A DNA stretch of 64,000 nt from UBA10347 sp905182135 (GCA_963925805.1 CAWUSE010000002.1:62001-126000); one strand, 5' to 3'; positions 44,188 through 53,704 are shown, numbered from the stretch's first letter. Notes: a model not told the origin generated them from the sequence alone. Translations and numbers: made by a program.

Positions 44188-44878
44188 AGTAACCCAGCCC
44201 GTGAAACTCGACAAGCGTTATGCGGCGATTCTGCAATCCACTAAGAAGGACTTCGTCTCGGTGACAGGAGCCGACACTTATCTGGTGCAACACGGCGCTG
44301 CTCGGATCTCGACGATTGGATGGCCGGGTTGGCCTACCCGGTTGCGCACTGTTGAGCCGGTCATCGAGACGTTCGTCGCCGGACCCGAACACGTCACCGC
44401 AACAAGCAGCAACGATCCGTTCGTCGGAGCATGGGCGCCGTTAGCAGCTTGGCTGAACAATACGGTCCGAACAGCCTTGGAAGAGGTTGGGGTTCTGTTG
44501 GCTGGCGTCGCGTACGTAACGGCCTCGCTGACCCCCAGCGGCATGCTCGAGGGCGTAGCGCACCTCGACGATGATCAGTTCGTGCCCAGCGAATCGGTCT
44601 CCATGGTCGCAATAATTGGTGAGTTAGCCGGTCCACGCATGGCGACGAAACCCATCGGGCATCCTCCACTGCGACAGATGGCATCGCTGGCCTTTGCCTC
44701 CGAGACGCTCGATGCCTTTGCTAGTGACACGATGGACCATTGCGCCTCTGACGCCGACGAACTCGTGGTGTTCCCCCAATTCGGCCAACTTCATGTGGGA
44801 CCGGCGGCTCATCATGTCGCGCAGCTGGCGCCGCTTCGACAGCTCCTCGTCATGCGCTCCGCCGTAATCCTGCCCTAG
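44174..44878 (+). CDS. Hypothetical protein with a cupin/2OG-oxygenase-like HxD...H arrangement
   Basis: The 234-residue protein has no family I can name with certainty. VTASLTPSGMLEGVAHLDDD contains a His-Leu-Asp near residues 130-132, and FPQFGQLHVGPAAHHV contains a later His near 207. That spacing is like the iron ligands of double-stranded-beta-helix oxygenases. DPFVGAWAPLAAWLNNTVRT and SVSMVAIIGELAGPRM could be the flanking helix and strand. Two ATGs (44174, 44180) are close together. It overlaps the end of the small repeat protein gene and is probably cotranscribed with it. Confidence 0.65.
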   Translation: MPMAEVTQPVKLDKRYAAILQSTKKDFVSVTGADTYLVQHGAARISTIGWPGWPTRLRTVEPVIETFVAGPEHVTATSSNDPFVGAWAPLAAWLNNTVRTALEEVGVLLAGVAYVTASLTPSGMLEGVAHLDDDQFVPSESVSMVAIIGELAGPRMATKPIGHPPLRQMASLAFASETLDAFASDTMDHCASDADELVVFPQFGQLHVGPAAHHVAQLAPLRQLLVMRSAVILP

Positions 44879-45099
44879 TCATTGCGCCGCTGTCTCTGCG
44901 TCGCCCCCGATCACGGGTAGTCCGGCTTTCGAGCAGCACTCCGTCGATAACACTGACTCGCTTTACGTTGACAACGTGGAAATGCGGCCGGCTGTGACTC
45001 AGGCCAAAGAAACTTTCGCCCGACGCTGACGCAACCAAGTGTCACGGTCAAATATCTGCATGTGGCCGCTGATCAGCTAGAAGATCGTTTTGTTCAAAT

Positions 45100-46344
45100 T
45101 CAAGACACTGCCACATTCGCGTTCTGAACGTTCGACGTTGGAAGAGCAGGAAGCCCCCATGAAATGACGAAGGCCACGATCAGAAAGACAGCTGTACCGA
45201 TAAGCGCTGCTGGGAACCCTCCGACCAGGAACAGAAATCCCGAAAGCAACGTCCCGACCAACCTGCCCCCAGCATTTGCCGAGTAATAAAAGCCCACATC
45301 AAGCGCTGTCTCGTCGTCGCTCGTCGAGTACGCCAAGATCAGATACGAATGCACCGATGAGGTGAGCGCGAACATGATGCCGAAGCCGACCAGCCCGACA
45401 ACAGTGATCACCGCTTTGAGTTCATCCATCACTACCGATACAGCGATAAGTATCGCTGTGGCGGCCATCGGCAGCAAGAGTCCGAAGGCGCCAAGCGGCG
45501 TGCCACGCAACGCTGATAGGACGCGCGGTGCTAGCGATTGAACGATGCCGTATCCGATCACCCAGCAGGCCAAAAAGGCTCCGATCGCTTCATAAGTCCA
45601 CGCCAATGCTTCATCGAGAAACACTGGCAGGGCTACAACAAACCAGATATCCCGGGACCCAAACAAGAAGAATCGGGCGGCCGCCAGCCGTTGAATCGCC
45701 GGTGACTTATTCAGCACGGCGCCTAACTCGGTCTTCTGTTTCGAGCGCCCGACATTTTCTAGCGAGACAATCACGAACAACAGAACTGCCGCCAGAGCGA
45801 CCGCCATGATGACCAACGCACCGTCAAAGCCACGCCAACTCAGCAATGCTGCCCCGACAAAAAACCCGATGCCCTTCAACGTATTCTTTGATCCTGTCAG
45901 GACCGCAACCAGCCGGAAGAGGTTTCCTTCTGAGGCAACAAACTTTACGGTGGCCTTTGAACTGATCTTGGTCAGATCCTTTGCGATTCCTGAAAGCGCC
46001 TGAACCACCATCACCCACCCAACAGCTACCCACTCGCGCCACGACGGGTCGTGCAATGTCAGTGCCAAAAGAGCAACGATCTGAAGTGCTAAACCAACAA
46101 TGAGCGTGCGCCGTAACCCATAGTTGGCGCCAACCCAACCGCCGACCAGGTTGGTAAACACCCCGAACAATTCGTAGAGCACAAACAACAACGCGAGGGA
46201 AGCGGGGCTGTAGCCAAGGTCATGGAAATACAGGAGCACGAGCATGCGCAGCGCACCATCGGTGACGGTGAACGCCCAATACGCGCTGGTCACGATGGCA
46301 TACGAACGCAAGCTCATCGAATTGACGCTGTTCGGTACGTTCAC
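45100..46344 (-). CDS. arsJ: Organoarsenical efflux MFS transporter ArsJ
   Basis: The 414-residue MFS protein matches ArsJ closely in its N-half: AYWAFTVTDGALRMLVLLYF, GYSPASLALLFVLYELFGVF, TNLVGGWVGANYGLRRTL, then VVQALSGIAKDLTKISSKAT and LTGSKNTLKGIGFFVGAALL. ArsJ exports 1-arseno-3-phosphoglycerate made by a dedicated GAPDH, giving arsenate resistance. No GAPDH or arsR is next to it here, so it either uses the housekeeping GAPDH or has another role. Translation may start at the GTG at 46344 or the ATG at 46317. Confidence 0.9.
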   Translation of the reverse strand: MNVPNSVNSMSLRSYAIVTSAYWAFTVTDGALRMLVLLYFHDLGYSPASLALLFVLYELFGVFTNLVGGWVGANYGLRRTLIVGLALQIVALLALTLHDPSWREWVAVGWVMVVQALSGIAKDLTKISSKATVKFVASEGNLFRLVAVLTGSKNTLKGIGFFVGAALLSWRGFDGALVIMAVALAAVLLFVIVSLENVGRSKQKTELGAVLNKSPAIQRLAAARFFLFGSRDIWFVVALPVFLDEALAWTYEAIGAFLACWVIGYGIVQSLAPRVLSALRGTPLGAFGLLLPMAATAILIAVSVVMDELKAVITVVGLVGFGIMFALTSSVHSYLILAYSTSDDETALDVGFYYSANAGGRLVGTLLSGFLFLVGGFPAALIGTAVFLIVAFVISWGLPALPTSNVQNANVAVS

Positions 46345-46590
46345 AACGTCAGTCTTCTACAAAGATCACGTGGTACTGGGACAAGCACGCTAGACGCATC
46401 ACAACGACAACCTGTCGCCGACCGAAGCGCTCGCCACAAGCTTTGAACCGGTCGTAGCCAATCAGTTAAATCGGCTGCACCCCGCAAGGCTTCTTCAGTT
46501 CCACCGTGGCCCATCAGAGCTCGTTGGCACCTCGCGTCTTTCCCATTAACTTTGCCATCGAAGGATGCACTCGTAACCACTGACGAAGGA
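46345..46590 (+). other. Coding-like fragment, probably a gene remnant
   Basis: A plus-strand reading from about 46402 (NDNLSPTEALATSFEPVVAN, QLNRLHPARLLQFHRGPSEL) ends at TAA near 46548. It has no start codon and a stop just upstream. The piece ALAT..EPVVANQL also occurs in the decayed stretch at about 6890-6938, so both may be relics of the same family, which I do not recognise. Confidence 0.3.
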
Positions 46591-47064
46591 TTATGCGTGC
46601 AACCCATCTGGCCACAGAATCGGCTCAATCACGCGTAAATAGTCAACCAAACGCGCCGCCATCTCGAATGCGAGCTCTGGGTCGTCGAGATCCGGATCGA
46701 GCCAGACATCAGATACGCGCCGCCAATTCTCTGCGCCCAGAAACACGCCAGCCTGCGCTTCGTCACCCAACTCTGAACGCCATGCCGCTTCGTGCATGAG
46801 GAGCTGCTGGAGCAGCCGTTCGTTGTGCTCTAGCTCCTTGTATTCAGCGTGAAACCCAACCTCGATGGCCATGCCGTCGCAGCCATCGACATGGCGTCGA
46901 GGAATCAGTTGTGCTTCGTAGTGAGCCCGATTTGGTTTGGCGCCACCGAACCACACCTTGACGCCCCGTCGGTGCCACCGAAGCTGCATCCGCTCGGTAT
47001 CGACCGTCGCCAAAGACCGAACGGCATCAGCGACCTGTTCGAACAGGGTCGTCTCAAACGTCAT
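46591..47064 (-). CDS. Hypothetical protein
   Basis: The 157-residue protein begins MTFETTLFEQVADAVRSLAT and continues RWHRRGVKVWFGGAKPNRAH, YEAQLIPRRHVDGCDGMAIE, VGFHAEYKELEHNERLLQQL, and DLDDPELAFEMAARLVDYLR. It is soluble and mixed alpha/beta, probably a single domain. The composition and continuity look like a real gene, but I do not recognise the family. The ATG at 47064 is preferred; the frame is open to 47139. Confidence 0.7.
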   Translation of the reverse strand: MTFETTLFEQVADAVRSLATVDTERMQLRWHRRGVKVWFGGAKPNRAHYEAQLIPRRHVDGCDGMAIEVGFHAEYKELEHNERLLQQLLMHEAAWRSELGDEAQAGVFLGAENWRRVSDVWLDPDLDDPELAFEMAARLVDYLRVIEPILWPDGLHA

Positions 47065-47328
47065 GCAGTTCGCTCTTGAAACCGGCGAGATGCGACATGT
47101 TCGATCATGGCGACACGGGCTTCGACAACATGGCAGCAAGGTAGCGGCCCATCAATGCGTCGTGTCGCCCATTGTTTAATCTGCCGGCATAGGGGCTTAA
47201 CGATGCCACCCGCCGCCATTGGACGATGCGCCACTCACAGCCGCCCTCTCAATGCTGATGACACTATGCGAACAATGAATCAGTAGCAGCGTTGCAGCTG
47301 ACGTGAGAGTGCTGACTAGCACCGCAAT

Positions 47329-48877
47329 TTAAACCGAGTTCAGCTCGAATCCCTGATACCCAGCAGCGGCAACTGCATTACGCCGCTCGACGTAGGGTGG
47401 AAACCCGAGCAGAGGCATAAATACCCTCGTCTTACCCGGCACATTCGCACCCATGTACCACGAATTACACGATGGGGAGAGCGTCTGATTCGCAACGTTG
47501 TTCACGTGTAGTACCCATTTTCAGAAGCGTCTTCGGTGGCCTAAATCGACGTAAGCCCTGCCTCGTTCATATGAACATGCAGTCAGCGATCCACTCAACA
47601 TGCTGCTCGATCGACGCCACCATATTGGTCAGCACCCATGGGCTTCCGGGGCCCGAGATAGGCGCGGGCCCAGCTGCCCAGCTGTCTTGAATTCGTTGTC
47701 CATTACGACCTTGCAGGTCCATACGCAAAGCGGTTCCCGTCCTGGCATCGAATCCCGTAGCGAAAACCAGCGTGTCGATCTCGTGCATGGTCTGACCCGC
47801 CTCTACACCAGCTGCAGTTATTGCTGAGATTGGTGCGGTACTTGCATCGACCAGTAACACGTTGTCGCGGTTGAAGGTCTCGAAGTAGTTCGTGTCGACG
47901 ACAATGCGCTTGCAACCAATGACATGCTGTCGGCTTCGTAATGCCGCAGTCTTTGCATCGTGCACGATGTCGCCGATCTTGCCACGCACGAACTCGGCCA
48001 CAATCTCGTTGGCCGCTGGGTCGATGATCGCATCGTTGAATGCCCACATAAAGGTTGTGCCGCCAACCTGCTACCGGCGTTCCATCTCCTCATGTTGTTG
48101 TTCAGGCGTTAGATCAAACGCCGAGAGCCGGGCATCGGCAACGTAGGGAAACCCATAGGCACCGGGCATCGCGTTGTTCCCAGCTCGAAACGCTAGATAG
48201 TCGGCCTTCACGTCTCCGATATCGGTCGGGCTCAACGTGCGGTTGCGGGCAGGGACCGTGGACTGCGCCGTACGTTCAAAAACAGTGAGATGACCAGACT
48301 GTTCGGCCAGTACCGGTATCGCCTGCACCCCTGACGACCCAGTGCCGATAATACCAACCCGTTTGCCGGCAAGGTCGACTCCGTCGTGCGGCCAGCGAAC
48401 TGCGTGTAGGACGTCACCGGCGAAGGAGTCCAACCCTGCGATGTCAGGAGTATTCGTAGAGGACAGGCAGCCGGTCGCCATGATGAGGAAACGAGCGACC
48501 GTCTTTTGGCCGTCGTCGGTCTCAACGCGCCAGCGGTCCTGCGTCTCGTCGTAGCTAGCGCCGAGGAATCTGGTCTCAAAGCGAAAGTGCTGTCGCAAGT
48601 CGAAGCGATCGGCGACGTGATTCAGATAACTCAAAATCTCGGGTTGGGGAGCGTAGCGCTGGCTCCACGTCCACTCTTGTTGCAGCTCGGTATCGAATTG
48701 GTAGGAGTACTCCATGCTCTCGACGTCGCAGCGGGCACCTGGGTAGCGGTTCCACTACCACGTGCCGCCAACGTCGTCGCCAGACTCGAACCCTTGCACC
48801 GTAAACCCGCAGGAACGCGGCTCGTGGACCATAGACATGCCGGCGAACTCGGCCCCGACCACTGCTGTATCAATCAT
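47329..48877 (-). pseudogene. Baeyer-Villiger/flavin monooxygenase, inactivated
   Basis: The gene starts at 48877 (MIDTAVVGAEFAGMSMV; the second glycine of GxGxxG is Glu) and reads to GDDVGGTW before a TAG at 48755. The same frame continues WNRYPGARCDVESMEYSYQF. The Baeyer-Villiger fingerprint FAGDVLHAVRWP and the NADP-site GIIGTGSSGVQAIP are intact. A TAG at about 48071 and a TGA at 47567 interrupt it again. The remaining C-terminus (SWYMGANVPGKTRVFMPLLG, ending GYQGFELNSV) lies in a shifted frame. It overlaps the end of the MFS gene, so the two formed an operon. Lesions are few relative to length, so decay is recent. Confidence 0.9.
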
Positions 48878-50075
48878 GGGGCAAACCCTGGTTTTCGGCA
48901 CGCGGGGAAGAGGGACCGGCGAACGCCATGAATGCGGCAGCGGCGATTCCCATAAACACAGCGTTGACGCCGATCGCAAACGAAATCGAAACGGCATCGG
49001 CCAGGAGGCCACTCAACACGGGTGAAACAACAACACCAATGTCGCCAAAGGTTCGATACAGACCCATCGCTGCACCTCGCTGGTCTTCGCTCACTAAGTC
49101 CGCAACATACGCTGCTGGAGCCGGCCCGGTTATCGACGAGCCAAACGCTGACATCGTCAGTCCAACGATGAATAGCGGTAAAGAGTCGGCGACGGCCACG
49201 ATGCCAATGCCAACAGCAATCAGTGTGGCCGTCGGAACGATGATCATCTTGCGCCCAAATCGATCGGTCGCAGCTCCAGCCGGCCAGATGAGCAGAACGC
49301 CAATCATGCCTAGCGCGGTAAAGAGCACCCCGAGCTCGTCGACCTTGAGCCCAAACGACTCGCTCAGTTGCAACGGGACCAGCGTCTGACGCACACCGGC
49401 CCGGACCGAAAAGACGCCGACCGTGACCAGTCCTACGAGCAGAAAGTCGTGAGATCGCAGCAACGCCCACCGCGATGTTTGGGCCGTCGTCGTTTCCTTC
49501 TCAGCCCCGGTTTCGGCCGCCGTCCACGTTTCAGGTAGCCGGAAGAAGCTGTACACCGCGGTCAACACTCCAGCGACCGCCACGACATAGAACGGCATCG
49601 ACAGGTCGTAACGATCCGCAATCAGCCCGCCGAGGGCAGGCCCGAATCCAACGCCTACAAGCAAGGCACCTTGGTTTACGGCAATAAACCGACCGCGCTG
49701 TTCGGGAAGGGCAATGTCCAGCAGATAGATCGTGGCTCCCGTCATGTACAACGCCGATCCCAGGCCAGCGACGAAGCGGAACCCAAGCAGGACCCAAATC
49801 GTGTTCGCTAACCCCGACCCAAACATGCCAACGGCACTCACGAGCGGTCCACCGATCAGCAACTTGCGGCGTCCACTTCGGTCAGCGACGATCCCAGCGG
49901 GCACATTGGTCAACAGCCGCGCCAGACCAAACGCAGTCACCGTCGCGCCGACAAGCGAAGTCGACACACCGAAGCTGTCCGCGTACAACGGCAAGATTGG
50001 GCTAACGATGCCCTGACCTGCCATCACCAGCACTGTCGAGATACAAATCGCTATGAGCTGTTCGTATTTTTTCAC
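48870..50075 (-). CDS. MFS transporter (DHA1-like)
   Basis: About 401 residues with twelve membrane helices: IAICISTVLVMAGQGIVSPI, the MFS motif GIVADRSGRRKLLIGG between helices 2 and 3, VNQGALLVGVGFGPALGGLI, and the second-half copy GAATDRFGRKMIIVP. It is probably a proton-coupled drug or small-molecule exporter/importer. The GTG at 50075 (VKKYEQ) is chosen because the first helix follows directly; the open frame extends to 50165. It overlaps the dead monooxygenase by eight bases and may once have moved its substrate or product. Confidence 0.88.
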   Translation of the reverse strand: MKKYEQLIAICISTVLVMAGQGIVSPILPLYADSFGVSTSLVGATVTAFGLARLLTNVPAGIVADRSGRRKLLIGGPLVSAVGMFGSGLANTIWVLLGFRFVAGLGSALYMTGATIYLLDIALPEQRGRFIAVNQGALLVGVGFGPALGGLIADRYDLSMPFYVVAVAGVLTAVYSFFRLPETWTAAETGAEKETTTAQTSRWALLRSHDFLLVGLVTVGVFSVRAGVRQTLVPLQLSESFGLKVDELGVLFTALGMIGVLLIWPAGAATDRFGRKMIIVPTATLIAVGIGIVAVADSLPLFIVGLTMSAFGSSITGPAPAAYVADLVSEDQRGAAMGLYRTFGDIGVVVSPVLSGLLADAVSISFAIGVNAVFMGIAAAAFMAFAGPSSPRAENQGLPHD

Positions 50076-51290
50076 GCAGATAAGTGCCCGGTCTGCTCCA
50101 ACGGCGTGAAGCTCGTCGAGACAGCAGACGACGCAACGGCAGACACTCTTGCCGCAGTCCAACAAGCACTGCCATTGCCCCTAAGGCCTGCACCCGTGGA
50201 TCCCTTCCTGCAGAACCATGAGGCGAAGCACCGGATGGAGCGAAAGGCCCAAGCCTGGTCCGAAAGATCGGGAATTCCTGCACGCAAACAACGGCTGTCG
50301 CGAATTGCTGCTGCGCTGACAGCCACACCATCGAACGGGCCGTGCTTCATGGCGCAAGGTTTGTTGGCGAGGCTCGGGCTTGGGTCACACCAACTTCGCA
50401 ACCCAAAAATTGGTCGGACTGGGCCAGTGCCCCGAGCCCAGCCGACACCCACAAGATCGACGACTATTCGCTTACGGTTCTCGGGAGCTATCTCGATGAC
50501 AGGTTCGGGTTCGGTAAAACCCACCACGTTGTCAGAGCGGGCTTGCGGCGCAGGGCGGGCAACCCTGCCGATACGCGGTGCATTTGACAACCATTCTCGC
50601 GCTGCAACAACCATCACGGACCGAGCGTAGGTCGCGATCTACTCGCAGCCCGGCTTTGCCAAAGGCGTCAGTCGATGTTGTAGCCACCAAAAAGGTTCTT
50701 CCCACCTTGTCCACTTTCAGAGCTGCGGTCATTTTGAAGGATATGACGCTCGAATTCGGCGCCTGCGATCACGCTCTGCTCCTGTGACTTATCAACAGCA
50801 TCGGCCTGGCCATTGGCGACCGAGCGTTGACCCACGATGTCTCCACCGAGGCACTCGCCCGACCCTTCTCTCGATCGAGCCGAGTGAAACGGCCAGTGAC
50901 CAGACCGTCGCTCTTGGCACCCGCCGGCCGGTGGTAGCCCAAGACGGTCTAGGCCGGAAGAAGCCAGACGAGAGCATGCGCATACGGCAACACGCTTCTC
51001 ATTGTCGACCCGAGTGCTCAGCGGTGAACTAGTCACCGTTGCCGCTCAAACCGCACCTGCCAGCGCCGATGAGACACTCGACATCGATGACATGACCGAC
51101 AAGGCGAAAGGAAGCTCCAATCATCCCATCGCGACTGCGCTGGTTGAGCCAGACGGCTTTGTCGAAGCCCTCGGCGGCGCCGATCAACTCGGCTAGCTAA
51201 TCAAGGCCCATCGTCATCGTCCGCTAGAGCCCCGGTAGATGCGAGCCAGCCCATTTCGAGTTTCCTGAAAGTTCTGGGTCGGCCAACTGA
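50076..51290. other. Gene debris without an intact coding region
   Basis: Plus-strand segments look protein-like but change frame or meet stops: VKLVETADDATADTLAAVQQ through GPCFMAQGLLARLGLG (50106-50390), then ADTHKIDDYSLTVLGSYLDD to 50587 in another frame. KDMTLEFGACDHALLL and, after a TGA, LINSIGLAIGDRALTHDVST (about 50735-50935) form another pair. TRVLSGELVTVAAQTAPASA ends at 51196. I recognise none of the families. No gene here seems able to make a product. Confidence 0.5.
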
Positions 51291-51368
51291 TGAATTCGCC
51301 GACTACCTTCGGGGCATGGACGTACCCATGTCGAACATGCCTACCTCCGCGGGCATGTTTGCGGCCTG

Positions 51369-51737
51369 TTGGCCACGGGTCGAGCGAACGGAGCGCCGCA
51401 GATGTCCATGGTCGCCTACGATTGGGATGGCTCCGACATAGTGATCTCATGTCGCTCTCAGGCATCGAAGTACATGAATGCAAGCCGCAACCCTGCGGTC
51501 ATGTTTGCGGTCCCTGACGATCTCGACAACCTGACCGTAAGCGGCACAGCGATCTGCCACGACGGCGGCGCATTGCGAGATCAGCTCACTGAGCGACTCC
51601 GTGACCGACTGGCAGACGGCTACACCTGGGCAAGCACCATGCTCAATGCTGAACTCGAGACTGGGCTTGACGATGCAGGTCGGGTCATCATTCAAATCAC
51701 CCCATCGGCCGTGAGTCTGCTCAAGCTCCAGGGTTAG
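51369..51737 (+). CDS. PPOX-class (F420/FMN split-barrel) protein, N-terminus uncertain
   Basis: The core QMSMVAYDWDGSDIVISCRS, YMNASRNPAVMFAVPDDLDN, LTVSGTAICHDGGALRDQLT and RVIIQITPSAVSLL is a pyridoxamine-oxidase-like split barrel of the F420-dependent PPOX type. The best available start is the TTG at 51369 (LATGRANGAPQ). The same frame upstream encodes family-like HAYLRGHVCGL but has no start codon before a TGA at 51287, so the gene may have lost its start or suffered a frameshift. It is 122 residues against roughly 140 for the family. Confidence 0.65.
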   Translation: MATGRANGAPQMSMVAYDWDGSDIVISCRSQASKYMNASRNPAVMFAVPDDLDNLTVSGTAICHDGGALRDQLTERLRDRLADGYTWASTMLNAELETGLDDAGRVIIQITPSAVSLLKLQG

Positions 51738-52003
51738 TGCCGCGAACACACGTGAACAGCTAGCTCGACCTGCTCATAATGCGGTTCCAGCCAGCCAACG
51801 ACACGACGCCGTTTCTGCCTGACATCATTGAACTGGACGTCGACGACAGCTAGAGCGTCGCCCATGGACGGACGATGTTGGCCCCGGGGCTACCACCAAA
51901 TAATTCGCGCCCGCCACCTTCGGCACCACGTCCGTGACTACGTTAGTACTTACCCCAGCGGCTCATCTACAATCGCCCACCTCTACCTCCGGACACAACT
52001 TTC
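51738..52003. other. Intergenic region with a short coding-like tail
   Basis: A plus-strand reading RFQPANDTTPFLPDIIELDV ends at TAG near 51855 but has no visible start. The rest is the presumed promoter region of the following gene; no convincing -35/-10 pair is seen. Confidence 0.3.
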
Positions 52004-52663
52004 ATGAGACTCGAATCAAAACGCGCCAGCATCCCCACGCTCTTCCTAGAAATGGGAAACACCGTCGGCGATCTGCTGAAGAATCCTGATGTTGAAACCA
52101 ACTGGAACGAACCGAGTGCGCTTGAACACATGACGATCGGCGCTCTTGCCGCTCACCTGGGTCGTGCCTTTACGACTGCTTGGCTCTATCTGCAGGCTGA
52201 CGAGTGCACTATGGAAGAGGACATTGACGCCAGCCAATATTTCTTTCGTGCCTTCGACCAACCTGACGAAGACCTCCAAGAGTTGAGCGCCAACATCGTG
52301 CAGCGAGCAACTGACGATGCAGAGCCGGGTGCTGTCGCAGTTCGAGAGTTGCATGACCGCACCGTTACTGATCTTCGCACCAAGCTGATCGGCGAGCCTG
52401 CCGAACGCGGCATCGAGGTCTTCGGTAATATTTGTATGCCGCTCGACAGTTATCTGGTGACCCGTATGGTTGAGGCTGTCATTCACAGCGACGACTTGGC
52501 CCACTCACTGGGAATCGATACCCCGACTTTCGCACCCGATGTCGTAGACATCGTCATGGTCGCGCTACTTGGCATGGGTCGCGAGCGCCACGGCGATGTT
52601 GCCATGTTACGCGAGTTCGCTCGCGGTGAACGCGCCACAGGCGACCGACTCCCCGTCTTTTAA
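52004..52663 (+). CDS. Maleylpyruvate-isomerase-N-terminal-like (DinB-fold) protein
   Basis: The 219-residue protein is a paralogue of the 35343-35981 product: EPSALEHMTIGALAAHLGRA near residue 39, then NICMPLDSYLVTRMVEAVIH and SDDLAHSLGIDTPTF near residue 160 with the second metal-site histidines, and the same PVF terminus. A mycothiol-linked reaction is possible but unproven. It stands alone. Confidence 0.85.
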   Translation: MRLESKRASIPTLFLEMGNTVGDLLKNPDVETNWNEPSALEHMTIGALAAHLGRAFTTAWLYLQADECTMEEDIDASQYFFRAFDQPDEDLQELSANIVQRATDDAEPGAVAVRELHDRTVTDLRTKLIGEPAERGIEVFGNICMPLDSYLVTRMVEAVIHSDDLAHSLGIDTPTFAPDVVDIVMVALLGMGRERHGDVAMLREFARGERATGDRLPVF

Positions 52664-52824
52664 CCTCATCGTTAGAGTCCTAGCTCTATGGCCGTGGCAG
52701 CGGTCGAAGGTATCGAAACCCATCGCAAGGCAGAGCGTAACTTCGGCGTGTATTTCGCCACAGGCAGTCAGAAAATGGCACTTTATTTAGGCGCCGTAGA
52801 ACAAGCGCTTCTGCCGTTATGCCA

Positions 52825-53271
52825 TCACCGGCTTGAAGGACGCAAGAACGCAGTAACGAAATAACGATCCTTGATCCGCCAGCCTTCAGCGGTACGAACA
52901 AAGGTGTCGTGGTACTGCCCCACATACTTGGGAAGACCGGCTGGTGCTGGGGTTTCGGCCACGCCAGTCTCAGAATCATGGCGGTAGTTCACCAGGTAGG
53001 ACAGGCCGATTGCCGTATCGCCTGCGACGGTCACCGCCATGTTGGTGCACACGTGACGCGACTGCCGTCGGGTAACGCGTTGGCGGTGCGTGAAGCCTTC
53101 GCGAATCCCTACCTGTCCATCCATCGACATGTCGTCGGTATACCACCGGCTGTCTTCTACGAACAGATCAGCGATATCTGGAGCGTTCCCGAAGTCCACC
53201 AAGTGTGTGTAGTCGGTAATCAGGCGTTCGCACGCCCGTTCGTCGAGCATACGTTGCAGTTCATCATTCAT
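52825..53271 (-). CDS. SnoaL-like (NTF2-fold) protein
   Basis: The 148-residue protein reads LQRMLDERACERLITDYTHL, VDFGNAPDIADLFVEDSRWY, RQSRHVCTNMAVTVAGDTAI and GWRIKDRYFVTAFLRP, the standard SnoaL_4 pattern with an Asp/Tyr/His pocket. It could be a dehydratase, isomerase or binding protein. Its start overlaps the DUF35 gene by eight bases, so it is the third gene of the thiolase-like operon and probably works on the same CoA-linked substrate. Confidence 0.85.
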   Translation of the reverse strand: MNDELQRMLDERACERLITDYTHLVDFGNAPDIADLFVEDSRWYTDDMSMDGQVGIREGFTHRQRVTRRQSRHVCTNMAVTVAGDTAIGLSYLVNYRHDSETGVAETPAPAGLPKYVGQYHDTFVRTAEGWRIKDRYFVTAFLRPSSR

Positions 53272-53704
53272 TGCTGTCTCGCTGCGTTGGCGTGAATCGG
53301 ATGATCGCTGTGCCCTCGCCAGTGTCGTCAAAGACCGCTGTCACTGCCATGCCGACCTCAACCTCATCGGGATCACACGCAACCACATTCGTCATCATTA
53401 TTGGGCCCTCATCGAGCTGCACATAGGCCAAGACAAACGGCAGGTGTTCCTTCCATGCACGGCCGACACCAGCGCGTGTAACCGAGTACGAGTAAACCGT
53501 TCCTGTGCCTGCCATGGTCGTCCACGTCATCGACGTGCTCTGGCAGTCAGGGCACATAAGCCGCGGGTACCACGGGATGAAACCGCAGTCGTCGCACACG
53601 GCGAGATCGATACGACTTTGTGCCGTAGCGTCCCAGAAGGGCTGCGTCTCAACATTCGGTTCCGGCGCTTTGGCAGGCAAGTACGAGGTATATGAATCCG
53701 ACAT
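53264..53704 (-). CDS. DUF35 zinc-ribbon/OB-fold protein
   Basis: At 146 residues it has the rubredoxin-like zinc ribbon VCDDCGFIPWYPRLMCPDCQ (four cysteines) followed by the OB domain GTVYSYSVTRAGVGRAWKEH, LPFVLAYVQLDEGPIMMTNV, VGMAVTAVFDDTGEG. DUF35 proteins bind acyl-CoA and partner with thiolase-like enzymes. Here the start shares one base with the stop of the thiolase-like gene (TGATG), so the two are made together and probably form a complex. Confidence 0.9.
   Translation of the reverse strand: MSDSYTSYLPAKAPEPNVETQPFWDATAQSRIDLAVCDDCGFIPWYPRLMCPDCQSTSMTWTTMAGTGTVYSYSVTRAGVGRAWKEHLPFVLAYVQLDEGPIMMTNVVACDPDEVEVGMAVTAVFDDTGEGTAIIRFTPTQRDSNE

Noticed and set aside
47300..47365. tRNA-like TTCGAATCC-type sequence near the BVMO C-terminus
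   Set aside because: The sequence (gagttcagctcgaatccctg) has no cloverleaf partners and is explained by the monooxygenase C-terminus.
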